Positions 7,535 through 15,928 of a stretch of 46,283 bases of DNA are shown in pieces. Each line of letters opens with the position of its first letter. Positions within the stretch are counted from its first letter, which is position 1. The stretch spans positions 1 to 46,283 of the forward strand of contig ONCQ01000019.1 in assembly GCA_900316355.1 (NCBI GenBank), written 5' to 3'. This stretch comes from an uncultured Prevotellaceae bacterium (lineage in GTDB: Bacteria > Bacteroidota > Bacteroidia > Bacteroidales > Bacteroidaceae). The position numbers were made by a program, and so were the translations under genes. The notes below the pieces were generated by a model. It was given only the letters and a program-made list of their open reading frames with translations, was not told the origin of the DNA and made no database searches.

Positions 7535-9072
7535 TTCATTTGTTTTTTAAATTCACTTTTTATTTCATTCAAAAGAATCTTCAATTCTGCTTCTTTTTCC
7601 TCTGGAATTATCTCACTCACTTCCTCCATAACTTTTACCGGGCTTTCGTCACCTGCAATAAGGCGTTCACGACAATAATTTAGCTTGGCTTTTCTGGATA
7701 AGAATTTACCTTCTTCTGTATCTGCCTGTTGTGCTATAGTTATAGCTTCTTGGTATTTTACCGCACCTTCTTGATGCTTTCCGTCACGATAAAGAATAAG
7801 TCCTTCCGTTGCCGGCACACAGACTTTCCAACTCAAAGAATTATCCAAGCAAGATATTGCTTGCAGTTTTTCAAAGGTTTCCTTTGCGACTTCAATTTGG
7901 TTGTCCCTAGCTGCACAATATGCTTTATTATTGAGCAAAAAGGGATTACTTTCATCTGTGCGTAAACCAACATCTAGAATTGCAGAAGCTAATGCAAAAT
8001 CATGCGTAAAGTTTGAACATATAGTATATCCTATACTAATGGGTTTGTGAGAAAAAGGCATATCGCAAATCCAACTAACTGCCTCATGGGCGGCTTCGTC
8101 ATAGCGTCCTTGAATCCAGGCGTCAAATGTCCTGACCTCGTAATCATTATTCACCTGAACATTTAAATCAAACTTGAGAGGATCAAAACTGTTTACCCAC
8201 TGTATCTGAGCCAGAGAATTATCATTCGGGGCTATCATGGCTTTCCGAAATAGTTTATTACTATTACGGTTGGATCCTGCATATAATTCTTGCGTACCAA
8301 TAGAACTTGCCAGTTCCGTATACCCAAAGGGGCTGCAGTTTCCTGAATCTATAATGGCCCGTCCTTTTTTAATATAACTAGAAGTTTTGCCCATCAGCAT
8401 ATTAATAGAAATCTCTGCCGCCATCAGCCAAGGATCAACTGCCACAGCACCTTTAGCACGAATCAGTTCGTGAGCTCGTTCTCTATCACTCATATGGAGA
8501 TAAAATCGGGCTGCAGATCTCGCAACAAAGCGATTATCCGCCCCAAAATGCAACGCTTTTTTCATCGCATCTTCGGCCTTTCCTGTCTGCCCTAAGAGAA
8601 GATATGCACGAGACAAGTCCACATATAAAAATGGATTATAAGGCATCAAATGTAACCTCATCCGGATGGTATGGATGAACGAATAGATATCATTTACCGC
8701 CGTGCATTCACGAAGCCTATTTATCTCAACCTTAGAAGACGTTGCTTCTTTGTTCTCCGAACCCAAAATGCGCAAGGCAGAATGAAGCATCGTTTGAGTG
8801 GGGGCATTTCCTTGGTCTAATATATAATTTGCGGCATCCTTCACACTTTCATCATTTTCACGTCCGTTTGTTATTGCTGCACTTAACAAATCACCAGCCC
8901 TATAAAGACTATGATGACCTTGCCATAATTCTTTATAGTCTTCTATAGAATATGGATCTCGCACTAGTTTGGAAACTTTCCATCCATCAAGTTCTCCCGC
9001 TGCGAGTGTGTTTTCGTAATAGCGCCAATTTGGCACTACTCTTCTTTCTTTGGGCTTATAAGGCAGATTCAT
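7531..9072 (-). CDS. TPR-like helical repeat protein
   Basis: 513 residues starting MNLPYKPKERRVVPNWRYYE. The N-terminal 100 residues are distinctive. From about 145 there are helix pairs of TPR type: NPFLYVDLSRAYLLLGQTGK followed by AEDAMKKAL, and later ESNPFLLNNKAYCAARDN, EVAKETFEKLQ, and GLILYRDGKHQEGAVKYQEA. No signal peptide or membrane segment is seen, so it is probably cytosolic. It overlaps the kinase stop (ATGA at 9069-9072) and the membrane protein start, so the three are one translation-coupled unit. TPR proteins usually scaffold or sense; here it could be the kinase substrate or the link to the membrane component (inference). Confidence 0.75.
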   Translation of the reverse strand: MNLPYKPKERRVVPNWRYYENTLAAGELDGWKVSKLVRDPYSIEDYKELWQGHHSLYRAGDLLSAAITNGRENDESVKDAANYILDQGNAPTQTMLHSALRILGSENKEATSSKVEINRLRECTAVNDIYSFIHTIRMRLHLMPYNPFLYVDLSRAYLLLGQTGKAEDAMKKALHFGADNRFVARSAARFYLHMSDRERAHELIRAKGAVAVDPWLMAAEISINMLMGKTSSYIKKGRAIIDSGNCSPFGYTELASSIGTQELYAGSNRNSNKLFRKAMIAPNDNSLAQIQWVNSFDPLKFDLNVQVNNDYEVRTFDAWIQGRYDEAAHEAVSWICDMPFSHKPISIGYTICSNFTHDFALASAILDVGLRTDESNPFLLNNKAYCAARDNQIEVAKETFEKLQAISCLDNSLSWKVCVPATEGLILYRDGKHQEGAVKYQEAITIAQQADTEEGKFLSRKAKLNYCRERLIAGDESPVKVMEEVSEIIPEEKEAELKILLNEIKSEFKKQMK

Positions 9073-10145
9073 GCTTTATCTTGCATAATTTGTTTGTGAA
9101 TGAGAAGCTTCGCTTGATTACAAGCGTAATTCAATGATGAAATAGCTTTTTCAATCTGCGAACGAGTGGACTGAACATCCGACTCTATATCACGACAACG
9201 TCTGGCTGGGTCTGGATCTCCAAGTTGTCTCACAATTCCTATTATCTGGTCTTCAAGTTCCGGAAAAGGGATATCCTTACGAAGTTGTTCTAGTGCCTTG
9301 CTGAATGCAACATCTAAATAGTCTTTCACGCCTTTAAATAAACCAGTATAATTATTAGGCTTATGAGTCTCCGGCATATTTTCCATTATTAAAGCATTCA
9401 GACTCATCCCTGTTATATAGTAGGTTATTAAACTTGCCAGCAGATAACAGTCCGTAAGTCTTTTTGAAAGCTTTATATCCTCAACAACTACACTATATGC
9501 ACGCTCGGGAGGAGCGTAGTTATGGTCACCAGGAAAAGGATCGTCTTCGAAAGGACTTCGTATAGTTTCACATGTAGAACAGCCCAAGTCTCCTACCTTT
9601 GTGATGTTCTTTTTATCAAATGTCAGGATATTGGATGGTTTTATGTCCTCGTGGGTAATACCTGCTGTATGAAGTTGCTGCAATCCTACAGCGACGGAGT
9701 GTAACGAACGTAACCGCCATGCAAAATCCAACTTAGCAGAATTCTCCATTGCGTCAATAACATCGCCATCGGCTTTCTCAAATATGAGGTAGTACATAGG
9801 TACATACACATTGTCATCAAGACTTTCTTCTCCTGCATCCAAAACAATCGTCACATTTGACAGGTGCTTCCCTTTACAAAGATTACACACATCACGCTCA
9901 TAAGTGTATTGATTCAACACTTTCTTAAATATATCTGCACGAGTCTCACCAGGTTCAAGATGACGAATATGTTCGTTTATATCCATCACTTTCATAAAAC
10001 GCTGCTGCCCGTCCTTCTCTACCATATAGCAGACAGAATACTTGCCTTTCTGTCGATTACTCTTTGGTTCTATTTTATGCAACACTTTCCACCCTGTCTC
10101 CAGAGTACGCCCCTCAAGGGAGTATATTTCGTTGTATTCTCTCAT
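9069..10145 (-). CDS. Hanks-type serine/threonine protein kinase
   Basis: 358 residues. Kinase hallmarks: Lys52 in FMKVMD (beta-3), Glu83 in YERDV (candidate alpha-C Glu), catalytic loop HEDIKPSN (165-172), metal-binding Asp186 in DLG instead of DFG, and APPE (211-214) ending the activation segment. The glycine-rich loop is degenerate (KGKYSVCYMV). The C-terminal lobe is followed by a helical tail (about 310-358). No TM segment or extracellular sensor domain is present, unlike PrkC/PknB, so input probably comes through the partner proteins. It is cotranscribed with the TPR and membrane genes (4-bp overlaps) and follows the Cys-rich gene by 25 bp. DLG kinases can be active; the substrate is unknown. 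Confidence 0.85.
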   Translation of the reverse strand: MREYNEIYSLEGRTLETGWKVLHKIEPKSNRQKGKYSVCYMVEKDGQQRFMKVMDINEHIRHLEPGETRADIFKKVLNQYTYERDVCNLCKGKHLSNVTIVLDAGEESLDDNVYVPMYYLIFEKADGDVIDAMENSAKLDFAWRLRSLHSVAVGLQQLHTAGITHEDIKPSNILTFDKKNITKVGDLGCSTCETIRSPFEDDPFPGDHNYAPPERAYSVVVEDIKLSKRLTDCYLLASLITYYITGMSLNALIMENMPETHKPNNYTGLFKGVKDYLDVAFSKALEQLRKDIPFPELEDQIIGIVRQLGDPDPARRCRDIESDVQSTRSQIEKAISSLNYACNQAKLLIHKQIMQDKA

Positions 10146-10170
10146 TATCTGGCGATAGAATATTTCACGT

Positions 10171-10572
10171 TTATCTATATGTTATCTTTATCGTATAATG
10201 CAGAGTTCCACTACATCTTTGCTCTGGATGGTCTGGAGCTTCTTGCCCGTCACAGTGCATTTCATCAGATTTCTCCGTCAAATTATCTCTACGCATGTCG
10301 TAGATTTCGTTCTTCAAATCAAAGCCTGCCGAGGAGCACTCGCGGTTGAGACAATCAAGGACAAAACACATCTGACTTTGAAGATTAACATTCCATGTTC
10401 CTTCTTTATCTTGGTTTCCAAAGACTGAGCCGTGATGGAGATGATATGTAATCTCTATCTTCTCGATATTTGGAAATACATCACATATCTTTCTTGTATC
10501 CAAATAACGCATTCTCCTCTGCTCCTGTTTGAGTTTCTCGAGCTTAGCTCTTGTCATGTGTTTTCCGTACAT
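10171..10572 (-). CDS. Cys-rich hypothetical protein upstream of the kinase
   Basis: 133 residues starting MYGKHMTRAKLEKLKQEQRR (an alternative start is Met6). Four cysteines are placed as MCFVLDCLNREC (CX4CX4C), then MHCDG and QRCSG, followed by a beta strand HYTIKITY; together they could bind zinc. The central FPNIEKIEITYHLHHGS looks like a beta-rich fold. It lies 25 bp before the kinase on the same strand, so it is probably the first gene of that operon. I do not know the family. A small folded domain feeding the kinase is one possibility (inference). Confidence 0.7.
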   Translation of the reverse strand: MYGKHMTRAKLEKLKQEQRRMRYLDTRKICDVFPNIEKIEITYHLHHGSVFGNQDKEGTWNVNLQSQMCFVLDCLNRECSSAGFDLKNEIYDMRRDNLTEKSDEMHCDGQEAPDHPEQRCSGTLHYTIKITYR

Positions 10573-10629
10573 ATAATCTGATTCTTGTTTATTCTAAGGT
10601 ATGAGAACCTAGGGCCGATGTTTGATGGG

Positions 10630-11067
10630 TTATTTCCTTGTAATGTCATTGGCCACATCGGCAAACTTGGAGAGGTCGGCCTCGTGAAGGGGATGATACA
10701 TGGCAACGACCTCGTTGATGCCCAAGCCCTTGCGCTGAATGTGGGCAAAGCTGCGGCATGACAGCCACTGGTAGTAAGCAAGCACCCACCCTGCCCAATA
10801 CTCAGGACCAACGGTGTAAGTGCCGTCATTCTTATCAGAAATGATCCCGCCTGACTCCTTCACTACCATGTCGGCCAACTCTGCATCTGACATGCCCACC
10901 AAGTAACGGGGATTGCCCTGACCAAACTGGCGCGACACACCGCTTGACAGGAACTTCTGATAGAATTCGCCAATCGTGTAGCCATACTTACGTACACCGC
11001 AATCCATCATCACGGCAAGGTTACGCATAGCACCATTGAGGTATGTTTTCTTATATGCTCTGGCCAT
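10630..11067 (-). CDS. Conserved hypothetical protein of the type found beside DUF3990/DUF3791 genes
   Basis: 145 residues starting MARAYKKTYLNGAMRNLAVM. Features are FGQGNPRYLVGMSDAELADM and the tryptophan-rich GPEYWAGWVLAYYQWLSCRSF. I recall similar proteins next to DUF3791 and DUF3990 genes in Bacteroidales and Firmicutes genomes; the remnant upstream fits that pattern. The start overlaps the end of the remnant frame by 17 bp, as in a coupled operon. Its function is unknown; a toxin-antitoxin-like role for the group is speculation. It is separated from the Cys-rich gene by 57 bp with no visible promoter. Confidence 0.7.
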   Translation of the reverse strand: MARAYKKTYLNGAMRNLAVMMDCGVRKYGYTIGEFYQKFLSSGVSRQFGQGNPRYLVGMSDAELADMVVKESGGIISDKNDGTYTVGPEYWAGWVLAYYQWLSCRSFAHIQRKGLGINEVVAMYHPLHEADLSKFADVANDITRK

Positions 11068-11347
11068 TTTTCCAATTATTTCTAATAATATCTATCACAT
11101 AGGTTTCGTCTTCAACTACGGGCTTGGTTGCAATCTTACGATATTTGTTGCGAGCTTCCTCATCACGCTGTTTGTACTTAGTAAAGTATTCTTCACGAGG
11201 AGCTTTTATTCACTCAACAAAAGTCAGCGCCTCAAATGCCTTCTTAGACTTCAATACCACTTGCTCCCCCAACTTGCCTAAACGCATAGCCTCAGAGAGG
11301 TCGGAAAGCGATAGTGTACCATTCACGAAATCGCCCGCATAAGAGAA
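11051..11347 (-). pseudogene. C-terminal remnant of a DUF3990-like gene with an in-frame stop
   Basis: The minus-strand frame reads YAGDFVNGTLSLSDLSEAMR, LGKLGEQVVLKSKKAFEALT and FVE, then TGA at 11210-11212. It continues in the same frame with APREEYFTKYKQRDEEARNK ... VIDIIRNNWKNGQSI to TAA at 11051-11053. No start exists: upstream it runs straight into the fimbrial gene's 3' end near 11348-11363. The KSKKAFEALTFVE segment resembles the end of DUF3990 proteins (low-moderate certainty). The break marks the junction between the accessory island and the core-like block to the right. Confidence 0.55.
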
Positions 11348-11363
11348 GGTGAAGGGTGAAGGG

Positions 11364-12248
11364 TTAGTAGGTGAGGTGGGACTCGGGGAGCCATTGGGTG
11401 TCGATGGTGAGGTTGAGGGAGGTGGGTTGGATGGGGGTGCCGTTGAAGAAGTCACCGGTGAACCAGGTGACCTTATTGGTGGCGAGGGGGATATCGAAGG
11501 TGCGCTGGGTGATCTCGACGCCAGAAGCGTCGAGCGCCATCGCGGTGAGGTGGATGGTGCACTCCTCGCCTTGGTAGGGGAAGGTGTAGAGGTCGAACTG
11601 CTTCTGGCCAGAGGTGACATCATAGGTCACGGTCTGGGTGCTTTTCACACAGCCGAGGCCGGTGGAGGCATTGAAGGCTCCGCTGCCGCCGGTGTATTTG
11701 AACTGCATCTTGGCAACGCCTTGTGGATAGTCATCGCTGATGACGAAGCGGCAGAGGGCGACGATGCGGTTAAGGGCGATGGAGAGGTTGACGGGTTCGG
11801 AGGCGACGGTGACGTCCTCGCTGTAGAGGAAGGTGTCGCTATAGCCATCGCTGTTGTCGAACTGTATCTTAGTGGGGGCTGTCATGGTGGGGTTGCCCTT
11901 GCTGCTATGGGCCACGACGACAAGTTGGAAGGTGCCGGCATCGAGTTGGAAGGAGACATGTCCGAAATCGGCCATGTCAGAGGTTTGGTTGATCTGCTTG
12001 AGGCGTTCGTCGCCGTTATAGATGGCGTAGTTGAGGTGGGTGCAGGCTTCGGAGGGGGCTGTGCGGGTGTAGTCGGAGAAAGGGGTCTGCTCCAACTGGA
12101 AGACGGAGACGGTGAGGTTGCCAGAGGTGGTGGTGGTGCCGGAGGGGACTTCGTCACCGAGATAGGGCTTCTCGCAGGAGGTGAGGAGGAGAGGGGAAAG
12201 GAGGAGGAGGAGGGCCCAGAGGGGGCGGACAAGAGGTTCAAGGGTCAT
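11364..12248 (-). CDS. FimB/Mfa2-type fimbrial subunit lipoprotein
   Basis: 294 residues. An N-terminal signal peptide ends in a lipobox (LLLLSPLLLTSCEK, Cys26), so the protein is an outer-membrane lipoprotein. The rest is beta-rich, with THLNYAIYNGDERLKQIN, FQLDAGTFQLVVVAHS, VNLSIALNRIVALCRFVISD and TFPYQGEECTIHLTAM, resembling FimB/Mfa2 (PF08842-like) proteins that anchor or regulate length of major fimbriae of the type V, FimA/Mfa1 kind. No fimbrilin gene is nearby, so it may be a solitary anchor or accessory tip protein. The 5' gap is full of repeats and shows no consensus promoter. The 3' end abuts the DUF3990-like remnant. Confidence 0.75.
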   Translation of the reverse strand: MTLEPLVRPLWALLLLLSPLLLTSCEKPYLGDEVPSGTTTTSGNLTVSVFQLEQTPFSDYTRTAPSEACTHLNYAIYNGDERLKQINQTSDMADFGHVSFQLDAGTFQLVVVAHSSKGNPTMTAPTKIQFDNSDGYSDTFLYSEDVTVASEPVNLSIALNRIVALCRFVISDDYPQGVAKMQFKYTGGSGAFNASTGLGCVKSTQTVTYDVTSGQKQFDLYTFPYQGEECTIHLTAMALDASGVEITQRTFDIPLATNKVTWFTGDFFNGTPIQPTSLNLTIDTQWLPESHLTY

Positions 12249-12633
12249 GGTTTACGGTTGAGGGGTGAGGGGTGGCCCCCTCTAAATCTCCCCGAGGGGA
12301 GACTTGGGGAAGGGGGATGGGGTTAAGGGTTAAGGGTTAAGGGGTGGCCCCCTCTAAATCTCCCCGAGGGGAGACTTGGGGAAGGGGGATGGGGTGAGGG
12401 TTAAGGGTGAAGGGGTGAGAGTTGAGGGGTGAGGGTTGAGGGGGGGCCCCTCTAAATCTCCCCGTGGGGAGACTTGGGGAAGGGGGATGGGTTGAGGGTG
12501 AAAGGTTAAGGGTTGAGGGTTGAGGGTGGCCCCCTCTAAATCTCCCCGTGGGGAGACTTGGGGAAGGGGGTTGAGGGTTGAGGGTGAAGGGGTGAGGGTT
12601 AAGGGTTGAGGGTTGAGGGTGAAGGGGTGAGGG
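12249..12633. repeat. Intergenic array: four REP-like palindromes between GGGTTAAGG-type repeats
   Basis: Four copies of a roughly 45-bp element at 12271-12317, 12343-12388, 12443-12486 and 12525-12570. The core is CCCCTCTAAATCTCCCCG, then A or T, then GGGGAGACTTGGGG. The inner TCTCCCCGAGGGGAGA is a perfect palindrome and the CCCC/GGGG arms extend it. Between copies lie GGGTTAAGG, GGGTGAGGG and GGGTTGAGG heptamer-like repeats. Together the arrays fill the whole 385-bp gap between ugd and the fimbrial gene. Confidence 0.9.
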
Positions 12634-14031
12634 TTAGTCGCGTTTGAAGATGTCGCGGGTGTAGACTTTGGAGGCGACATCATCGAGGAGGGAGTCGTAG
12701 CGGTTGGCGATGATGGCATGGGAGAGGGCCTTGAAGGTGGGGAGGTCGTTGACGACCTTGGAACCGAAGAAGGTGGTGCCATCAGGAAGGGTGGGTTCGT
12801 AGATGATGACCTTGGCACCCTTGGCCTTGACGCGTTTCATGACGCCCTGGATACTGCTCTGGCGGAAGTTGTCGGAGTTGGACTTCATGGTGAGGCGATA
12901 GACGCCGATGATGCATTCTTTCTCGGCGGAGGCGTCGAAGTCGCCACGGTTGTAGTAGTCGTAGTAGCCGGCTTTCTTCAGGACCTGATCGGCGATGAAG
13001 TCCTTGCGGGTGCGGTTGGACTCGACGATGGCGGACATCATGTTCTGGGGAACCTGGGCGTAGTTGGCCAGAAGCTGCTTGGTATCCTTGGGGAGGCAGT
13101 AGCCGCCATAGCCGAAGGAGGGGTTGTTATAATGGGTGCCGATGCGGGGGTCGAGGCAGACGCCATTGATGATGGCTTGGGTGTCGAGGCCCTTCATCTC
13201 GGCATAGGTGTCGAGTTCATTGAAGTAGGAGACGCGGAGGGCGAGGTAGGTGTTAGCAAAGAGCTTGACGGCCTCGGCTTCGGTGGAGCCCATGAAGAGG
13301 CAAGGGATGCCTTTGTCAAGTGACGAGTGACGAATGACGAATGACGAATCGGGCCCCTCTCCGGCTCTCCCCGTGGGGGCGAGAGATTGGGACTGCGTGG
13401 AGTTGGGAGCGGAGGATTGGGAACCAATGGCACCTTCGAGGAGGAGGGAGGCGAAAGTGCGGGCGGGGGCTTCGAGGGAGGGGTCATCATAGCCGACGAT
13501 GATGCGGGAGGGATAGAGGTTGTCGTAGAGGGCCTTGCTCTCACGCAGGAACTCGGGGGCGAAGATGATGTTGGGGGTGACGACCTTGAAGGTGCCGTCG
13601 GCTAGGCGTTCGCGATAGGAATATTTCTCGCGGACGGAGACGGTATAACCCACGGGGATGGTGCTCTTGATGACCATGACGGCGTTGGGGTTGACGCTGA
13701 GAACGAGGTCGATGACATCCTCGATATGATGGGTGTCGAAGAAATTCTTGACGGAGTCGTAGTTGGTGGGGGCAGCGATGACGATGAAATCGGCATCCTT
13801 ATAGGCTGCGGCACCATCGAGGGTGGCGACGAGGTTCAGGTCTTTCTCCTTGAGGTATTTCTCGATATACTCGTCTTGAATGGGGGATATCTTGTTGTTG
13901 ATCTTCTCCACCTTCTCGGGGATAACATCGACGGCAGTCACCTGATGGTGCTGTGCCAGCAGCGTAGCGATGGAGAGGCCTACGTAGCCTGTGCCTGCAA
14001 CGGCAATCTTGAGATCTTTGAAATCGTTCAT
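12634..14031 (-). CDS. ugd: UDP-glucose 6-dehydrogenase
   Basis: Oxidises UDP-glucose to UDP-glucuronate with two NAD+, feeding capsule and exopolysaccharide synthesis. The start at 14029-14031 gives [20 protein letters not shown] with the NAD-binding GTGYVG at residues 13-18; a longer frame upstream is only translated GGTTCAAAG repeats. Catalytic Cys312 lies in [13 protein letters not shown], and the end KVYTRDIF is like E. coli Ugd. The protein has 465 residues against about 388-400 in relatives. The main cause is an in-frame insert of about 37 residues (203-239, [20 protein letters not shown] ... [10 protein letters not shown]) between EGAI and [14 protein letters not shown], composed of repeat and REP-like sequence (nt 13315-13425). 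It sits beside a NusG-like regulator, fitting a polysaccharide context. Confidence 0.92.
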   Translation of the reverse strand: MNDFKDLKIAVAGTGYVGLSIATLLAQHHQVTAVDVIPEKVEKINNKISPIQDEYIEKYLKEKDLNLVATLDGAAAYKDADFIVIAAPTNYDSVKNFFDTHHIEDVIDLVLSVNPNAVMVIKSTIPVGYTVSVREKYSYRERLADGTFKVVTPNIIFAPEFLRESKALYDNLYPSRIIVGYDDPSLEAPARTFASLLLEGAIGSQSSAPNSTQSQSLAPTGRAGEGPDSSFVIRHSSLDKGIPCLFMGSTEAEAVKLFANTYLALRVSYFNELDTYAEMKGLDTQAIINGVCLDPRIGTHYNNPSFGYGGYCLPKDTKQLLANYAQVPQNMMSAIVESNRTRKDFIADQVLKKAGYYDYYNRGDFDASAEKECIIGVYRLTMKSNSDNFRQSSIQGVMKRVKAKGAKVIIYEPTLPDGTTFFGSKVVNDLPTFKALSHAIIANRYDSLLDDVASKVYTRDIFKRD

Positions 14032-14079
14032 ATTTGGATTGTGGGTTAAAGGGTTCAAGGGGGCTCTATCTAGTTTAGA

Positions 14080-14232
14080 GTTTAAAGGGTTCAAAGGTTC
14101 AAAGGGTTCAAAGGGTTCAAAGGGTTCAAAGGGTTCAAAGGGTTCAAAGGTTCAAAGGTTCAAAGGTTCAAAGGTTCAAGAGTTCAATGGTTCAAAAGTT
14201 CAATGGTTCAAAAGGTTCAAGGGTTCAAGGGT
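14080..14232. repeat. Tandem repeat of AAGGGTTCA / AAGGTTCA units
   Basis: About 150 bp of almost perfect GGGTTCAAA and GGTTCAAA units, drifting into AGTTCAATGG variants near 14180-14210. It fills the gap between the NusG-like gene and ugd. The same motif appears more sparsely at 18300-18360. Confidence 0.9.
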
Positions 14233-15461
14233 TAATATCGGACGCTCTTGCGTATCAGGGAGGCGAAGGCAAGGAGGCGTTTGGACTTGGGTTGGCGGAC
14301 GCGGATGTATTCCTTGACGGCATCGCGATAGGCGGGGTTGTCGGTAGCTACCTTCAGGGCGATGCAGAGGTATGCGTCGGTATCGGAGGTGAGGGAGGGC
14401 TGGGGGGTGGGGGTTGGGAGTTGGCTATTGGGTATTGGGAGTTGGCTATTGGGTGTTGGGCGTTGGGGAGCGGTGCAGTTGAGGAGGGAGTGGACGGTGG
14501 TGAGAAGAGACTGCTCGGTGCGGGTGTCCTTGGAGAGGTGGGCGCAGATGAGCATGAGGGCCTGGAAGTGAGCGTTGGCGGAGCGGGTGGTAATCTCATA
14601 GGTGCGGTAGCGCAGGAGGCGCTCCAGCATGTCGCTGTCCTCCAAGAAAGGTTGTAGTTCCAACTTCTGGCGCTCTGTCAAGGTGGCGTCGAGAGAGCGG
14701 CGTTCGGCAGCGGCCTGCTTGTGTTCGCGTTCGGCATGCTCCAGCTGTGCAGCGCGTCGTGAGAGAATCTCAAGGACCTGATCCTGTGTGTAGCGGATGA
14801 AATCAGCGCGCAGGGCATTGATGCCTGCCGGGTTGAGAGGCTTGACATCGCGGGCGCTGACACCATTCATGCGGATATCTATCTGTCCGATGACCATGGA
14901 GATGGCGAGGTCGAGGATGAGCTGTCCTTTGTGCAGCTTGGCACGGAGCACGGTGGCTTCATAGCCTTTATAGATGCCGTTCTTTATCTTGACCTTGTCC
15001 TGGACGGCGATGTCATCGTTGGAAGGGATGAGTTCGAAGCGGTCGCGGTAGGTGACACAGGCCTGCAGGAACTCTTCCATCATGTCGTCGCGCACAAAGG
15101 CTTGTTCTCCAGAGGGGGTGAGGTAGCGGCGCAGACGGACATAGGACTGCATGTTAGCAGGGGAGTAGATGAGCTCGTTGATATCCCGCGTGGTGCCTTT
15201 CAAGAAGATGAAATGGCGGAAAACGCGATGGGCATTGGCCTGTTTTTTCTCTTCATCGAGACGTCCGCGGAGGAACTCATAGGGATAGAAGGGACGTATG
15301 AGGGGTTCGTTGTTGCGAAAGCGCTCGGCATTGGCATAGTCAAACCACTTGCGGAACTGGTCCACTTCGAGGTGTGTCATGACATGCCACTTGGAAATGG
15401 AGTCATCGGCAGGTGTAACGGGATGTATATTGTTGGGGATAGAAGGGTTCATGTACGACAA
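14232..15461 (-). CDS. NusG/UpxY-like transcription regulator with long C-terminal extension
   Basis: 409 residues. The N-terminal part resembles an NGN domain: SISKWHVMTHLEVDQFRKWF at 21-40 and FRHFIFLKGT at 81-90. Residues about 155-208 carry a KOW-like segment (QDKVKIKNGIYKGYEATVLR, then LILDLAISMVIGQIDIRMNG). The remaining 200 residues are helical (HAEREHKQAAAERRSLDATL), with no family that I know. NusG paralogues of this sort bind elongating RNA polymerase and usually act on polysaccharide operons; it is followed by ugd. An in-frame repeat insert lies at 332-355 (PTPNSQLPIPNSQLPTPT; nt 14397-14468). Its family membership is less sure than that of the UpxY at the left edge. Confidence 0.65.
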   Translation of the reverse strand: MSYMNPSIPNNIHPVTPADDSISKWHVMTHLEVDQFRKWFDYANAERFRNNEPLIRPFYPYEFLRGRLDEEKKQANAHRVFRHFIFLKGTTRDINELIYSPANMQSYVRLRRYLTPSGEQAFVRDDMMEEFLQACVTYRDRFELIPSNDDIAVQDKVKIKNGIYKGYEATVLRAKLHKGQLILDLAISMVIGQIDIRMNGVSARDVKPLNPAGINALRADFIRYTQDQVLEILSRRAAQLEHAEREHKQAAAERRSLDATLTERQKLELQPFLEDSDMLERLLRYRTYEITTRSANAHFQALMLICAHLSKDTRTEQSLLTTVHSLLNCTAPQRPTPNSQLPIPNSQLPTPTPQPSLTSDTDAYLCIALKVATDNPAYRDAVKEYIRVRQPKSKRLLAFASLIRKSVRY

Positions 15462-15601
15462 GGCCTTGTCCTTGCGAGTCTTTTCTGCGCGGACTAAAAA
15501 GCTGATAATAAGATGGTTTCAGCCTGACAAAAAGTGCTAAAATTTGTATGACGCCTGAGGCAAACTGGCAAAAGTTCCCTCTGTCCACATCTTAAAGCGC
15601 A

Positions 15602-15609
15602 CAAATGTA
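15602..15609 (-). promoter_or_regulatory. Candidate -7 box for the NusG-like gene
   Basis: Minus-strand TACATTTG fits TAnnTTTG, about 140 nt before the start. No TTTG was found at the expected upstream spacing, so it is weak. The leader between 15462 and 15600 shows no long palindrome. Confidence 0.4.
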
Positions 15610-15661
15610 CGAATTATATTCGGGCTCACGCACGCGGAAGAAGTTAATAAATATTAAAAGT

Positions 15662-15860
15662 GGAGCTATGAGCAAAAAAGAGTTGAGAGTTGAGGGTTGA
15701 GGGGTGGCCCCCTCTAAATCTCCCCGTGGGGAGACTTGGGGAAGGGTGGGATGGGTTCAAGGGTTGAGGGTTGAGGGAGGAGGGAGGAGGGTTTAGGGGT
15801 GGCCCCCTCTAAATCTCCCCGAGGGGAGACTTGGGGAAGGGGTGAGGGTGAAGAGTTAAG
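15662..15860. repeat. Two REP-like palindromes with GGGTTGAGG-type repeats
   Basis: Copies at 15703-15747 and 15798-15842 with the same core as the array at 12249, separated by GGGTTGAGGGTTGAGGGAGG-like repeats. They occupy the gap between the aminotransferase (ends 15929) and the NusG-like gene. 15861-15928 is unremarkable. Confidence 0.9.
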
Positions 15861-15928
15861 GGTGAAGAGGAGTGAAGGGATGGTTGAGGGGATGTTGGTT
15901 ATTTGAATGAAAAATAGGAAAGTATGGA

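Noticed and set aside
11349-12326. Long Gly/Glu/Val-rich plus-strand frame
   Set aside because: It is antisense to the fimbrial lipoprotein gene and its composition is that of a shadow frame in GC-rich DNA.
12354-12818. Pro/Ser/Thr-rich minus-strand frame over the REP array
   Set aside because: It translates repeats and the ugd 3' end in another frame.
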